A stretch of 63,058 nt of DNA from Acidobacteriota bacterium (GTDB taxonomy: Bacteria > Acidobacteriota > Terriglobia > Terriglobales > Acidobacteriaceae), in contig JAJXZT010000041.1 in assembly GCA_021779935.1 (NCBI GenBank), forward strand, positions 1 through 63,058, written 5' to 3'. The notes below the pieces were generated by a model. The model saw nothing but the letters and a program-made list of their open reading frames with translations. It made no database searches and had not been told where the DNA came from. Positions 29,745-39,561 of the stretch are shown here, in pieces. The first letter of the stretch is position 1; every line of letters starts with the position of its first letter. Position numbers and translations under genes: made by a program.

Positions 29745-32051
29745 TTATTTCTCGATGTGGACGACGTATTTTGCGGCAGCCATGTTCTCCGCGCGGTCGT
29801 AGACGCGAACGACGACGACATGCTCCTCATTGGTTGAAGCCTGCTGCGCTGGCGTGGCCCCTCCATCGGCGGAGAGGAAGTCGGGATTCGGCGAGCCGGG
29901 GAGAGTTGTGTCGTGCACGGGGAGAGGTACGGAGAAGTCGTAGCTCTCGGTTTTGCTGTCAGAGAGGCCACCGACGGGAGCGATGAACTGCCAGTCACCG
30001 GCGTCGATGGAGAACTCGGCGCGCTTGAGAATGGAGAAACCATCGGCTGCGGTGAACGTGATGTGGAGCTTGCCGTTTTCGACGCGGGCGAGGAGGTTAT
30101 GAATCTCCGGCGGCGTGTTGTCGACGTTGAAGTGAAGGCTGTTCCAGGAGCCTGTAAGGGCGTCGCCGGGTGAGTGTGAAGGGGCATCGGAGGCGACGAC
30201 CTTGATGGTGTATCCGCCATCCGGCAGCAGGCTGCTGTCGAACGAGTAGAAGCGATCGGCAAGGCCGTCCTTGAGAAGCTTCCAGCGGGTTTCGTTGTCG
30301 CCGCGATAATAGATGGAATAGGTAAGCTGATCGTCATTGGGATCGTGGGCGACCCAGCGAACGGCGATGTAATCGCTATCCTGCAAGACTGCGGGAATAA
30401 TTTCAGGCCGCGCAACCTGCGCCGCTGGTGCGGGCGTGGATTCATAGCCGACATCACTGGTGAGGCGCGGTGCAATCTGGAACCTGCTGCCTACCATGAC
30501 AATGACGTCATCCACTTCAGGAGCGACGTTCCTGGGCAAATAGTTGAGTCGTACGTCTTCGACTTCCGGCGGAGTTGTGCCGGAGTGGAGGACTACCTTC
30601 CATTGGACGAAGCGAGCGGGAGGCGTGTCGAGTTCGGCGTCCTTCAGGAGATCGACCTTGTGCCAGTCGCTCCAATTGCGGTCGGGGTTGTCGACGTTGC
30701 CGCTGCGGGCATACATGTCCACACTGCCACGCCAGCGGGCTTCGGCGCGTCCCCAGCGAGAGAGGATTTTTGCGTCGAAGACATCACTTTCGTAGGAGCC
30801 TTCGCGCGGTCCGGAGGTGCGGAGGAGAAACGCTTTCCCGAGATTGCTGCTGACGGCGTAAAGCGCTCCGCCGGGAGCGCGGGCAAAACCGATTACCTGG
30901 CTGGCGCTGGCCTGGAGAAGATCGGTGAATTCGCCGTTGGGATAGATGGCGAAGATCTTGCCCTTGTTGCCGGTACCGGCGAGCAACTGGCCGTTGTGAT
31001 CGAAACAGAGAGCGTACACGAGGTCGGCGCGAGAGCTCCAGATGCGGCGGGGTGAACCGTCGGGCGAGATGCGGTAGACCTCCGAACCGGTGGCGCCAAG
31101 GCCGGGAATGGGCATCTGCGGGAGAACCGGTGAAGGAGCGGAGGGAACGACGACGGGAGCGGAATGCGGCGCGGCGCTAACGGGAGGAGTGATGACCGGC
31201 ACGGTAATGACGGGCGCTGTAGCAGCACGCTTGTCGCCAGCTCCAGCGGCGTAGATGTTGCCGTGCGCGTCGATGGCGAGAGCGGTGATCTCCTTCTTGG
31301 GAGCGCTGTAGAGGATGAATCCCTGGCCGGTGGGAGAGATGCGATAGATGAGACCGCTGCCGTCAGTACCGGCGAAGAGGTTGCCATTGGCGTCGAAGGC
31401 GATGGCGCGGATGTGCGCTTCGTCGCTCTTGAAGAAGACAGAGCCAACGCCATTTTTCTCGACGCGGAAGATTTCGCCCTGGTCGCCGGTGGCGACGTAG
31501 AGGCGGCCTTCCTTGTCGAGCGCGAGCGCCCAGATGTATTTCGTGTGGGGATCGAAAAAGACAGACGCCGTGTAATTCGGATCGAGAGTTACGTTTGCGC
31601 GTTCACCGTTGGATTTTTCAGGAGCGGCGGGTTTCGCGCCGGGAGTGCGGCGGACAATGCGATAGATTTTGCCATCGGGCGAAGTGGCGGCGTAGATGGC
31701 GCCGTCAGGAGCGACGATGACGGCCTGCACCTGCAATTCCTCGGGCGCGAGGACGACGGAAATTTTGCCTTCGGGCGTAATGCGATAGACGCGCGAGGGG
31801 GCCCCGGCGGCGGCAAAGAGATTGCCCTCGGCATCACTGGCCGCCGACCAGATATAGGTGGACGGAGTGGTGACGAGGGTGGTGAGTTCAGGGGCCAGTT
31901 CGAGAGTGCCATCACTGCGAATAGCGACACCCTTGGCCGTGCCTTTTTCAAACTCTTCGTACTTGGTCTGGTCCCAGGTACGGGTGACCTGGGCGAATGA
32001 GGATGCGGCCGCAAAGACGAGGATGACGAGTGCGATGCGCGAAAATTTCAT
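29745..32051 (-). CDS. secreted beta-propeller protein
   Basis: A 768-aa protein with a signal peptide (1-20, ending SSFAQ). Residues about 45-400 carry repeated motifs of the kind EGNLFAAAGAPSRVYRITPEGK, DGAIYAATSPDGKIYRI and NLFAGTDGSGLIYRISPTG, i.e. an eight- or nine-blade NHL-like propeller. A long Pro/Ala linker (about 280-320) follows, and then Ig/fibronectin-like C-terminal domains (VEDVRLNYLPRNVAPEVDD; SWNSLHFNVDNTPPEI). It starts 42 bp after the S55 peptidase gene with a good ribosome binding site, so the two form an operon. The ligand is unknown. Confidence 0.8.
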   Translation of the reverse strand: MKFSRIALVILVFAAASSFAQVTRTWDQTKYEEFEKGTAKGVAIRSDGTLELAPELTTLVTTPSTYIWSAASDAEGNLFAAAGAPSRVYRITPEGKISVVLAPEELQVQAVIVAPDGAIYAATSPDGKIYRIVRRTPGAKPAAPEKSNGERANVTLDPNYTASVFFDPHTKYIWALALDKEGRLYVATGDQGEIFRVEKNGVGSVFFKSDEAHIRAIAFDANGNLFAGTDGSGLIYRISPTGQGFILYSAPKKEITALAIDAHGNIYAAGAGDKRAATAPVITVPVITPPVSAAPHSAPVVVPSAPSPVLPQMPIPGLGATGSEVYRISPDGSPRRIWSSRADLVYALCFDHNGQLLAGTGNKGKIFAIYPNGEFTDLLQASASQVIGFARAPGGALYAVSSNLGKAFLLRTSGPREGSYESDVFDAKILSRWGRAEARWRGSVDMYARSGNVDNPDRNWSDWHKVDLLKDAELDTPPARFVQWKVVLHSGTTPPEVEDVRLNYLPRNVAPEVDDVIVMVGSRFQIAPRLTSDVGYESTPAPAAQVARPEIIPAVLQDSDYIAVRWVAHDPNDDQLTYSIYYRGDNETRWKLLKDGLADRFYSFDSSLLPDGGYTIKVVASDAPSHSPGDALTGSWNSLHFNVDNTPPEIHNLLARVENGKLHITFTAADGFSILKRAEFSIDAGDWQFIAPVGGLSDSKTESYDFSVPLPVHDTTLPGSPNPDFLSADGGATPAQQASTNEEHVVVVRVYDRAENMAAAKYVVHIEK

Positions 32052-32093
32052 GGCGATTCCTGAATCGCTCCAATTGGTTTCAAAAGATCGATA

Positions 32094-33926
32094 TCAACGA
32101 ATAGTTACGGTAATGACCTGCGCTCCGGTGACGACATAGTTGAGCGGAGTGGATGCCTCGCTCACGGCGGACTCACCGACGACGACCATGTCCTGCGTAC
32201 CGCGCATTCCTTCCATGACATTCATGACGGAGAGCGGAAGAGAGGGCATGACCTTGTCGCCGACCATGGCTTGCGGATTGGCCTCAAGCAACGACACATA
32301 AAGGCGCGAGTTGGAGTGCTCTTTGTTGAGCTGGGCGATGGTGGAGCCGAGGTCAAACTTCTGGCCAAGGACGTTGCCCATACTCCGCATCCGGTTGAGC
32401 GTGTCGCCATCGCTGACGAGAATTCGCAAGGTGCCGCGCGGCGTGGAGGTGGGGATGCGAATGGGAATCTGGCGGACAATGCGGTCGCCACGATAGGGAC
32501 GGAGCACGGTCTCAACGACAATCTTGTCGCCGGGGCGAGCTTCAGTGACATCGGTGCGAGCGGTCTCAAGGCGGGCCCAGCGGCGCTCCTTGATGAGATC
32601 AATATTGAGATCGACACCCTTGATTTCCGGGCGCTGATAGGGATTGTCAAAGATACGGCTGAAACGCTCGCCAACGGCCAGTGCAATGGACGCCGCCGTG
32701 GGGTTGCCGCCGTCAAGCGGCGCGTACATGTTATCGAGATTGAGTTCGGGATATCCGGCGACATCGATGTCACCCTTGACGCGGAAGGTGGTGTCCTCAC
32801 CATATTCGTTGATGCCGAGAATGGCGTTGTAAACCGTGGACATCATGACCGTGGGAGTAAGACGCGCGTTGTTGAGCACCTGGAAGTGGAACGTCTTTGG
32901 GTGCGAGATTCCGGTGAAGTTCAGGGTGACGGGAATCATCTGCGGAACCGCGCCGAAACGGCCAAGAATGCCGGTGTGGCGATCCTGCACGAAGGCCCCG
33001 ATGGTCTGATTGGTGGTGGCGATCTTGAAGGAATTGGCCGGAGACGGAAGCGTGGCAAGAATGGTGGACTTCGTCATCGGCATGTCGACCTTGCCGTAGT
33101 TGAGGAAGGCGTGTCCGCAAGCGAGCAGGTGCGTTGGGTCAACGTAAGTGACGGTGCAAGTAGCCGAGATATCCATATCCCCCTGGACGAGAACGGCACC
33201 GATGGAAGAACCGGGCACAACAGGGGCGGTCTGTATGGTGTTGCTGCTGGAGCCGACACCCATGACGGGTAGAATTCCGGCGGCTTCAAATTGCGGCGCA
33301 AAACGGCGGATGGCATCTTCACTGAAACCGGTGAAGGCCAGAGGAGTTTCAATTGGCGTGAGAAAACTGGCGAAATGCTGCGTGCCCGGCACGTTCGGGG
33401 TGACACCGGGACCGGCGACGGAAGCAGGGCGGGGCGTCTTTGCCGCAACGTCGGACGTATGACGCGAAGAAGAGTCCATTGCGTCAATTTCAAGCATGTA
33501 CTCGATGGGAGTGACGCCAGCGATGGGTTCCTTGGAGAAGTCACCAATGCGTAGGGCGAGCGCGCCAACGAGCTTGCCGTCGATGTAGACGGGGCTGCCG
33601 CTCATGCCCGCAACAACGCCGGTGTACTCGGGTTTTTTTCCGTAGAGACGTATCAGTATGACGTCGCCCCTGGGGCCCGTCGCGTTGCGGAGGATACCTA
33701 AGACCACCAAGTCCATCTTCTCCGGAGTGGTTCCCTGGAAGACGGTATAGGCCACGCCATGCATGCCGACCTTGACATCCTTGAGCGGCATGATGGGAAC
33801 ACTGAGCTTGGCGGGGAGGTCAGAGGCCAATGCGCCGGCGACGAAGAAGAGTACGATCAAGGCGAGAGTAGCCACTCGTACGATTGGAAGACGAAGAGAC
33901 GAATTGCCGGACGACGGCGCGCGCAT
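32094..33926 (-). CDS. secreted S55 (SpoIVB-type) serine peptidase-like protein
   Basis: A 610-aa protein with a signal peptide (about 1-35). The serine motif GMSGSPVYIDGKLVGAL is near residue 110 and the histidine motif PTHLLACGHAFLNYG near 285; the C-terminal half is strand-rich. In the sporulation peptidase SpoIVB the His motif comes before the Ser motif, so here the order is reversed. Acidobacteria carry many such proteins without sporulating. It starts with an excellent ribosome binding site (gcaggaggt). It likely acts outside the cell, and is followed by the propeller protein. Confidence 0.82.
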   Translation of the reverse strand: MRAPSSGNSSLRLPIVRVATLALIVLFFVAGALASDLPAKLSVPIMPLKDVKVGMHGVAYTVFQGTTPEKMDLVVLGILRNATGPRGDVILIRLYGKKPEYTGVVAGMSGSPVYIDGKLVGALALRIGDFSKEPIAGVTPIEYMLEIDAMDSSSRHTSDVAAKTPRPASVAGPGVTPNVPGTQHFASFLTPIETPLAFTGFSEDAIRRFAPQFEAAGILPVMGVGSSSNTIQTAPVVPGSSIGAVLVQGDMDISATCTVTYVDPTHLLACGHAFLNYGKVDMPMTKSTILATLPSPANSFKIATTNQTIGAFVQDRHTGILGRFGAVPQMIPVTLNFTGISHPKTFHFQVLNNARLTPTVMMSTVYNAILGINEYGEDTTFRVKGDIDVAGYPELNLDNMYAPLDGGNPTAASIALAVGERFSRIFDNPYQRPEIKGVDLNIDLIKERRWARLETARTDVTEARPGDKIVVETVLRPYRGDRIVRQIPIRIPTSTPRGTLRILVSDGDTLNRMRSMGNVLGQKFDLGSTIAQLNKEHSNSRLYVSLLEANPQAMVGDKVMPSLPLSVMNVMEGMRGTQDMVVVGESAVSEASTPLNYVVTGAQVITVTIR

Positions 33927-34168
33927 TCTACAAACCTCCTGCGGGCCCAGAAACCTGCTGCCAGCGATCCGCAGCGACCGAAGTGGCGGTGGCTGCGAGA
34001 GGCTGGAGGCTATGATCAGTTACCACTTGTGCGCCGAAAACGAGTGCGGGAACAAGCACCCGGTGTACCGCGTTAGTGGCGCGGAAAAGCTTGTAAAACA
34101 AGCAAAAGACGTCACACTTGTGGAAACGTGCATCTATACTAACAAAGACTTCCATGCATGAGGCATCC

Positions 34169-35392
34169 ATGTCCGGTCCAAACCGCGTCCGTTGGAGCAC
34201 GACCTGTAGTAAACCCGGAACCAGAGCCGTAATACTCGCGCTGGCCTTCGGAGTGGTGCTGTTCTCAGTTGCGGCATTTGCGCAGGATACGCAGTCACAG
34301 CCGCAGCAAACAACCGATCAGAAGCAAAAGCAGGCACCACCTCCGGCCGCCGGCGGACCACAGGGCGACCTGGGACCTATTGCGATTCCGAAAAAGACCG
34401 ACCAGCAACAACAGAGCACCCCGCTGCCGCCGCCTGCTCCGAAGGTGCCGACGGGGATGCCGAACTACTCCGTTACAGTAGATGTCCCACTGGTCAACCT
34501 GGACGTAATGGCTTTGACAAAAGACGGACATTTTATTCCCGGACTGAGAAAAGAATTCTTCCGGGTGACGGAGAACGGGGTTCCACAGCAGCTACAAGGG
34601 TTCAGCCAGAGCCAGGCCCCGATCACGGCAGTGCTGCTAATCGAGTTCTCAAACACGAACTACCGGTTCATGTATGACGCGTTGAACGCGGCCTACGCCT
34701 TTGCCGACACGCTGAAGAAAGACGACTACGTGGCGGTGGTGGAGTACGACATGAAGCCGAATATCCTGCTGGACTTTACGCAGGACAAGCAGAAGGTCTA
34801 CGCGGCGCTGAACGAACTGCGGGTGCCAGGCTTCAGCGAGAGCAACCTCTTCGACGCACTCTACGACACGCTGGACAGGCTGGATCGCATACAGGGGCGG
34901 AAGGAAATCATCGTGGTGGGCAGCGGACTGGATACGTTCAGCCGCATCACGTACGACAAGGTGCTGAAGAAGATTAAAGACACGCCGAACGTGACGATCT
35001 TTACGGTGAGCACGGGACGGGCATTCCTGGAAGCGGTGGACGCGCAATACGGGCAATACCAGGGCGTGCAGGAACAGTTGATGAACTACCTGCAGGCGGA
35101 CAACGAGATGAACACGTTCGCGCGGATGACGGGCGGACGCTGGTATAACCCGCGCTTCGAAGCGGAATTTCCGGACATCTTCCGCGACATAGGACAGTCG
35201 GTGCGGAACCAGTACACGCTGACCTACCGCCCGACGGATGCGAAGCAGGACGGAACCTACCGGAAGCTGAACGTGCAACTGGTGGCTCCGGGAACAGACA
35301 AGCCGCTGATTATCCGCGATCAGAAAAATAAAATTCTGAAGTATCAACTGATTTACCGCGCCGGCTATACGGCGAAACACGAAGTGGAATAA
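34169..35392 (+). CDS. VWFA-related acidobacterial protein
   Basis: A 407-aa secreted protein with a von Willebrand A domain of the acidobacterial type. A signal peptide or membrane helix (about 20-40, AVILALAFGVVLFSVAAFAQ) is followed by a Gln/Pro-rich linker and the domain starting VPLVNLDVMALTKDGHFIPGL. In the fold, the metal site (DxSxS) is not clear. The start at 34169 was chosen because gagg lies 6 bp upstream; an earlier ATG at 34154 exists. Many copies occur per genome in this phylum; the function is unknown. It ends before an intrinsic terminator. Confidence 0.88.
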   Translation: MSGPNRVRWSTTCSKPGTRAVILALAFGVVLFSVAAFAQDTQSQPQQTTDQKQKQAPPPAAGGPQGDLGPIAIPKKTDQQQQSTPLPPPAPKVPTGMPNYSVTVDVPLVNLDVMALTKDGHFIPGLRKEFFRVTENGVPQQLQGFSQSQAPITAVLLIEFSNTNYRFMYDALNAAYAFADTLKKDDYVAVVEYDMKPNILLDFTQDKQKVYAALNELRVPGFSESNLFDALYDTLDRLDRIQGRKEIIVVGSGLDTFSRITYDKVLKKIKDTPNVTIFTVSTGRAFLEAVDAQYGQYQGVQEQLMNYLQADNEMNTFARMTGGRWYNPRFEAEFPDIFRDIGQSVRNQYTLTYRPTDAKQDGTYRKLNVQLVAPGTDKPLIIRDQKNKILKYQLIYRAGYTAKHEVE

Positions 35393-35409
35393 ATACACTT
35401 TCCGGCTAC

Positions 35410-35439
35410 AAGGCGGCCTTCGGGTCGCCTTTTTCTTTT
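35410..35439 (+). terminator. intrinsic terminator of the VWA gene
   Basis: aaggcg - gccttcgggt - cgcctt then tttcttttg. The loop contains a second small stem. Confidence 0.8.
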
Positions 35440-35519
35440 GCCACGTGCCCAGACGGAGTGCTGGCAGAAGCGCCCACTCTTGTTAGTATGGATGGCCACA
35501 TCCGGAGGAGGCCCATTTG

Positions 35520-37436
35520 ATGCTTCGTCGAAGAGCTGGACTTGTATTCCTGATTTGCCTCGCACTGGCCGCAATTTCCGCGGCGCAAAGAACAGAGTCC
35601 ACACAGGAACGTTACGACGTTCGGGAGCACTACACAAAGTACGAGTACCGCATCCCGATGCGCGATGGCGTACATCTGTTTACCGCCGTCTACGTGCCGA
35701 AAGATACCTCGCAGAAATATCCATTCCTGATGACGCGGACACCATACAGCGTGGGACCGTATGGGGAGGATCAATATCCGAAGATGCTGGGAACACCGGA
35801 ACTGGAACGCGCCGGGTACATCTTCGTCTACCAGGACGTGCGCGGACGTTACATGTCGGGCGGAAAGTTCCTGGAGATGCGTCCACACATCGACGTGAAG
35901 AAGACGAAGGACGACGTGGACGACAGTTCGGACACATACGACACGATCGAGTGGCTGTTGAAGCACGTGCCGAACAACAACGGCAACGTGGGAATCTGGG
36001 GAATTTCGTACCCGGGGTTCTATACGTCGGCGAGCATCATCGATTCGCACCCGGCGATCAAGGCGGCTTCGCCGGAAGCTCCGATGACAAACCTGTTCAT
36101 GGGCGACGACGCATACCACGGCGGGGCGTTCATGCTGGCGGCGAACTTCGGGTTCTACACGTTCTTTGGACCGCAGAATAATCCGACACTTCCGCCGAAG
36201 ACGTATCACCGGTTCGACTACGGAACGACGGACGGATACGACTTCTATCTGCACGTGGGAGACCTGGCGGACCTGGACAAGAAATATCTGAAGGGCAGCA
36301 ATCCGCTGTGGAACGACCAGGTGAACCACTGGAAGTACGACGATTACTGGAAGGGGCGGGACCTGACTCCGCACTTGAAGAACATTCACTGCGCGGTGCT
36401 GACGGTAGGCGGATGGCTCGACGCCGAGGATCTGCAAGGGCCGTTTACGGTGTATCACACGATCAAGAAGGACGATCCGGGAATCTTTAACGGCCTGGTG
36501 GTGGGACCGTGGGTGCACGGCGGATGGGCACATTACGCGGGGCAAAGCCTGGGCAACGTGAACTTTGCGTCGAACACGGGAGAATTTTTCCGCAAAGACA
36601 TTCTATTGCCGTTCTTTGAGTACTACCTGAAGGGCAAAGGCGATCCGAAGCTGCCGGAGGCTTACGTCTTCGAAACGGGGACAAACCGGTGGAGGAAGTA
36701 CTCGGAGTGGCCTCCGAAGGAAGCGCAGAAGGAGGCGATCTACTTTCACGAAGGGGGCGCACTGTCATTCGAGAAGACGGAGACGGCGGGAACGAGTTTC
36801 GACGAGTACGTGAGCGATCCAAACCATCCAGTGCCGTTCATCGATTACACCTCAAACGACGTGCCACAGACGTACATGGACGCGGACCAGCGCTTCGCGG
36901 CGAAGCGGCCGGATGTGCTGGTGTACGAGACGGCGCCGCTGGACCATGACGTGACGATTGTGGGGCCAGTCTCGCCGAGGCTGTTTGTGTCGACGAGCGG
37001 AACGGATTCGGACTTTATCGTTAAATTGATTGATGTCTATCCAATGGATTACCCGCAGCCGCAAGCCGCGGACCAGGGGCCGCGAACGGATGTTCCGCCT
37101 CCGCAGGTGGTGATGGGAGGCTATGAACAACTGGTGCGCGGAGAACCGTTCAGAGGGAAGTTCCGGTATAGCTTCGAAAACCCGGAGCCGTTCGTTCCGG
37201 GGAAAGTTTCCGAAGTGAACTTTACGATGCAGGACATCAACCACACGTTCCGCAAGGGGCACAGGATCATGGTGCAGGTGCAGAGCTCGTGGTTCCCGCT
37301 GGTGGATCGCAATCCGCAGACGTTTGTCGATATTCCGAATGCGAAGCCTTCGGATTTCCAGAAGGCAACGGAGCGGTTGTACCACTCGGCGAGCGATCCA
37401 TCGCGGATCGATGTACTGGTGATGCCGCAGGAATAA
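35520..37436 (+). CDS. secreted CocE/NonD-family hydrolase (peptidase S15)
   Basis: A 638-aa alpha/beta hydrolase with a signal peptide (1-24, ending ISAAQ). The nucleophile serine is in WGISYPGFYTSA (GxSYxG, about residue 160). The C-terminal galactose-binding-like domain ends in the X-Pro dipeptidyl-peptidase type strand pattern (GKVSEVNFTMQDINHTFRKGHRI). The family hydrolyses acyl esters, cocaine-type esters or glutaryl-7-ACA, and X-Pro dipeptides. A strong ribosome binding site (ggaggagg) precedes ATG 35520. The substrate is unknown; it is exported, so it probably degrades extracellular peptides or esters. Confidence 0.92.
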   Translation: MLRRRAGLVFLICLALAAISAAQRTESTQERYDVREHYTKYEYRIPMRDGVHLFTAVYVPKDTSQKYPFLMTRTPYSVGPYGEDQYPKMLGTPELERAGYIFVYQDVRGRYMSGGKFLEMRPHIDVKKTKDDVDDSSDTYDTIEWLLKHVPNNNGNVGIWGISYPGFYTSASIIDSHPAIKAASPEAPMTNLFMGDDAYHGGAFMLAANFGFYTFFGPQNNPTLPPKTYHRFDYGTTDGYDFYLHVGDLADLDKKYLKGSNPLWNDQVNHWKYDDYWKGRDLTPHLKNIHCAVLTVGGWLDAEDLQGPFTVYHTIKKDDPGIFNGLVVGPWVHGGWAHYAGQSLGNVNFASNTGEFFRKDILLPFFEYYLKGKGDPKLPEAYVFETGTNRWRKYSEWPPKEAQKEAIYFHEGGALSFEKTETAGTSFDEYVSDPNHPVPFIDYTSNDVPQTYMDADQRFAAKRPDVLVYETAPLDHDVTIVGPVSPRLFVSTSGTDSDFIVKLIDVYPMDYPQPQAADQGPRTDVPPPQVVMGGYEQLVRGEPFRGKFRYSFENPEPFVPGKVSEVNFTMQDINHTFRKGHRIMVQVQSSWFPLVDRNPQTFVDIPNAKPSDFQKATERLYHSASDPSRIDVLVMPQE

Positions 37437-37470
37437 GTCGCAAAGTAAAAAGTGGAAAGCAAAAAGGCAG

Positions 37471-37498
37471 AAGGCTCCGGCGCGAGGTCGGAGCCTTT
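37471..37498 (+). terminator. intrinsic terminator of the CocE gene
   Basis: aaggctccg - gcgcgaggt - cggagcctt then ttc. It may also serve the convergent ZIP gene. Confidence 0.8.
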
Positions 37499-37515
37499 TC
37501 TATTGAGTGGAAATC

Positions 37516-38247
37516 TTAGTGCACGTGGAACAAGTGGTCGAGGACAAAGAGCATGGCGACGCCGACGAAGACGAGCAGAGGCATCCGCACACCGGGCTCG
37601 CGATTGACTTCGGGGATGATGTCCGAGGCGGCGACGTAGATGGTGACTCCGGCGGAGAGCGGCAGGCCGATGGTCACCGCCGTGCGCGTCATGACCATGA
37701 CAAGCACACCGGCGAAGGTGGCGGCGCCAAGCATGACGGACGCTCCCCAGGAATGGAAACGGCTGCGTCCGCTGGCAAGCATGACGGAAGTGATGGTGAA
37801 ACCTTCGGGAATCTTGTGCATGAAGATAGCGATGAAGATGATCCAGCCAAGCCACTTCGAGACAAGAAATCCAGAGGCGATGGCGATGCCATCGAAGAAG
37901 GTGTGAATCAGCAATCCAACGAGCACGGAAATGCTGCGGTGGCCGTGCTCGAACTCGTGGCGGTGCGTTTCTTCTCCGAAGTGAAAGTGCGGCGTGACGG
38001 CGTGCTCAAAGAGGTGAATGAGCAGATAGCCGAGGAGGATGAGAAACGCTCCGTTCTTTCCGCGGAGTTCGATGCTCTCCGGCACCATTTCGACAATGGC
38101 CGTGGCGAGCATGAAGCCCGCACCGAGAGCCATGAAGTACTTGAGGAAACGCGGTTCCCACTGCCGCTGGACAAGCAGCGATCCGCCGATGACATTGGCG
38201 GCCGCGGCAGTGAGACCAAGAAGAAGACTGAGAACTATGACATTCAT
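37516..38247 (-). CDS. ZIP-family metal transporter
   Basis: A 243-aa membrane protein with eight predicted helices. The metal-binding motifs are HTFFDGIAIASGF (TM4) and HKIPEGFTITSVML (TM5), the usual H-x-x-x-D and H-x-x-E-G pattern of bacterial ZIP/ZupT importers. The loop between TM3 and TM4 is His-rich (FHFGEETHRHEFEHGH), a metal-sensing or binding loop typical of ZIP. Probably imports zinc, iron or manganese. No Fur or Zur box was recognised upstream. Confidence 0.92.
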   Translation of the reverse strand: MNVIVLSLLLGLTAAAANVIGGSLLVQRQWEPRFLKYFMALGAGFMLATAIVEMVPESIELRGKNGAFLILLGYLLIHLFEHAVTPHFHFGEETHRHEFEHGHRSISVLVGLLIHTFFDGIAIASGFLVSKWLGWIIFIAIFMHKIPEGFTITSVMLASGRSRFHSWGASVMLGAATFAGVLVMVMTRTAVTIGLPLSAGVTIYVAASDIIPEVNREPGVRMPLLVFVGVAMLFVLDHLFHVH

Positions 38248-38297
38248 GAGACTTACAGAAGGATAGCAGACGGCGGCTAGAACGGTTTCACGGTTGG

Positions 38298-38372
38298 TGT
38301 ACCACAGGGGCTAAAGCCCCATCGCTCTGCGCTTGGCAACGCCGGGCTGAAGCCCGACTCTACCATAGGGTA
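38298..38372. repeat. double-hairpin repeat (ggggctaaagcccc type)
   Basis: Two small hairpins, ggggctaaagcccc (38307-38320) and cgggctgaagcccg (38343-38356), between conserved flanks. It lies between the ZIP gene and the YchF-like gene. This layout of paired hairpins looks like a repeat family and not a terminator, since there is no T-tract. Confidence 0.5.
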
Positions 38373-38394
38373 TACCACCTTCCGTAAATCTGCT

Positions 38395-39480
38395 CTAACC
38401 GCTGTGGCGGATGTGCAGGATATCGCCATCCTGCACGATGTACTCCTTGCCTTCAAGGCGGAGTTTGCCGGCTGCGCGCGCGGCAGCTTCCGAGCCGAGT
38501 TCAAGCAATACATCCCAATGAATGGTCTCGGCGCGGATGAAATGCTTTTCGAGATCGGAGTGAATTGCTCCGGCGGCACTGGCTGCACGCGTGTTCTTCT
38601 CGATGGTCCAGGCGCGGCACTCGTCTTCGCCAACGGTGAAGAACGAGATGAGGCCGAGCAACTCGTAACTCTTGCGGATGAGGCGTGTGAGGCCGCTTTC
38701 CACCAACCCGTAGCTGCCGAGGAATTCGGCGGCGTCTTCGTCGCTCATGTCGGCGAGCTCGGCCTCAACCTTGCCGCAGATGGCAGTGGCTCCGGTGTTC
38801 AAGCGGCCAAGGAATTCATCGACCTTGAATTTCGCGACCGCAGCTTCGAGGTCGGAGCCGAGCGTGGTGCTCTCAGTGATGTTGAGGACGTAGAGGATGG
38901 GCTTCTCGCTGAGGAACATGAAGCCGCGAACGATCTTCTTCTCCTCTTTCGTCATCTCCATCTCGCGCAAGGGGCGCTCGGTTTCGAGGTGAGCCTTGGC
39001 GCGATGGAGCAGCTCGTTTTCCTTTTCCAACTCGGGCGTCTTGCGCTTGAGCAGATCCTTTTTCATGCGCTCGAGGCGAGTCTCCACCTGTTCAAGATCG
39101 CTGACCATGAGGTCGAACTCGACGTTCTTGATGTCGCGCAAAGGATCAATGGGGCCGACGTGCGGGATGGAGTCGTCTTCAAACGCGCGGACGACGTGGA
39201 TGAGCGCATCGACGCCGCGCAGGCTGGCGAGGTAGGCGGATTCCTTCAGCGCCTCCTGCCCGATGGCGGCAACGTCGGCGAACTCGACCTGTGCGTGGAC
39301 GAGTTTGCGCGGATTGCACTGCTTTGCCAGGCGGTCGAGGCGGTCGTCGGGAACGGTGGCGACGCCGATGTGAGCTTCGCGTGGATTTCCGTGGGAACGG
39401 CTGGAGATATCCGCCTTGGTGAGAATCTTGAACAGAGATGTTTTACCTACCTGCGGCAGGCCAATGATTCCAGTTTTCAT
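38395..39480 (-). CDS. YchF/DUF933-family GTP/ATP-binding protein, divergent
   Basis: A 361-aa protein with an N-terminal P-loop (GLPQVGKTSLF, about residue 6-16) and a C-terminal TGS domain. In canonical YchF the G3 region reads DIAGLVKGASKGEGLGN; here it is DVAAIGQEALKESAYLASL, so switch II is altered, and the base-recognition motif NxxE reads NITES. The middle segment is a long coiled region as in YchF (LEQVETRLERMKKDLLKRKTPELEKE). YchF hydrolyses ATP and links to ribosomes and oxidative stress; a divergent acidobacterial variant may have lost the canonical activity. Confidence 0.8.
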   Translation of the reverse strand: MKTGIIGLPQVGKTSLFKILTKADISSRSHGNPREAHIGVATVPDDRLDRLAKQCNPRKLVHAQVEFADVAAIGQEALKESAYLASLRGVDALIHVVRAFEDDSIPHVGPIDPLRDIKNVEFDLMVSDLEQVETRLERMKKDLLKRKTPELEKENELLHRAKAHLETERPLREMEMTKEEKKIVRGFMFLSEKPILYVLNITESTTLGSDLEAAVAKFKVDEFLGRLNTGATAICGKVEAELADMSDEDAAEFLGSYGLVESGLTRLIRKSYELLGLISFFTVGEDECRAWTIEKNTRAASAAGAIHSDLEKHFIRAETIHWDVLLELGSEAAARAAGKLRLEGKEYIVQDGDILHIRHSG

Positions 39481-39561
39481 GATGTTTTCGATCGCTCCTG
39501 GCAGGCGTTCTCGGGGCGGGTGAACGCCACGCCGTGAGGCCGGACTACAGGAGATGAATCT

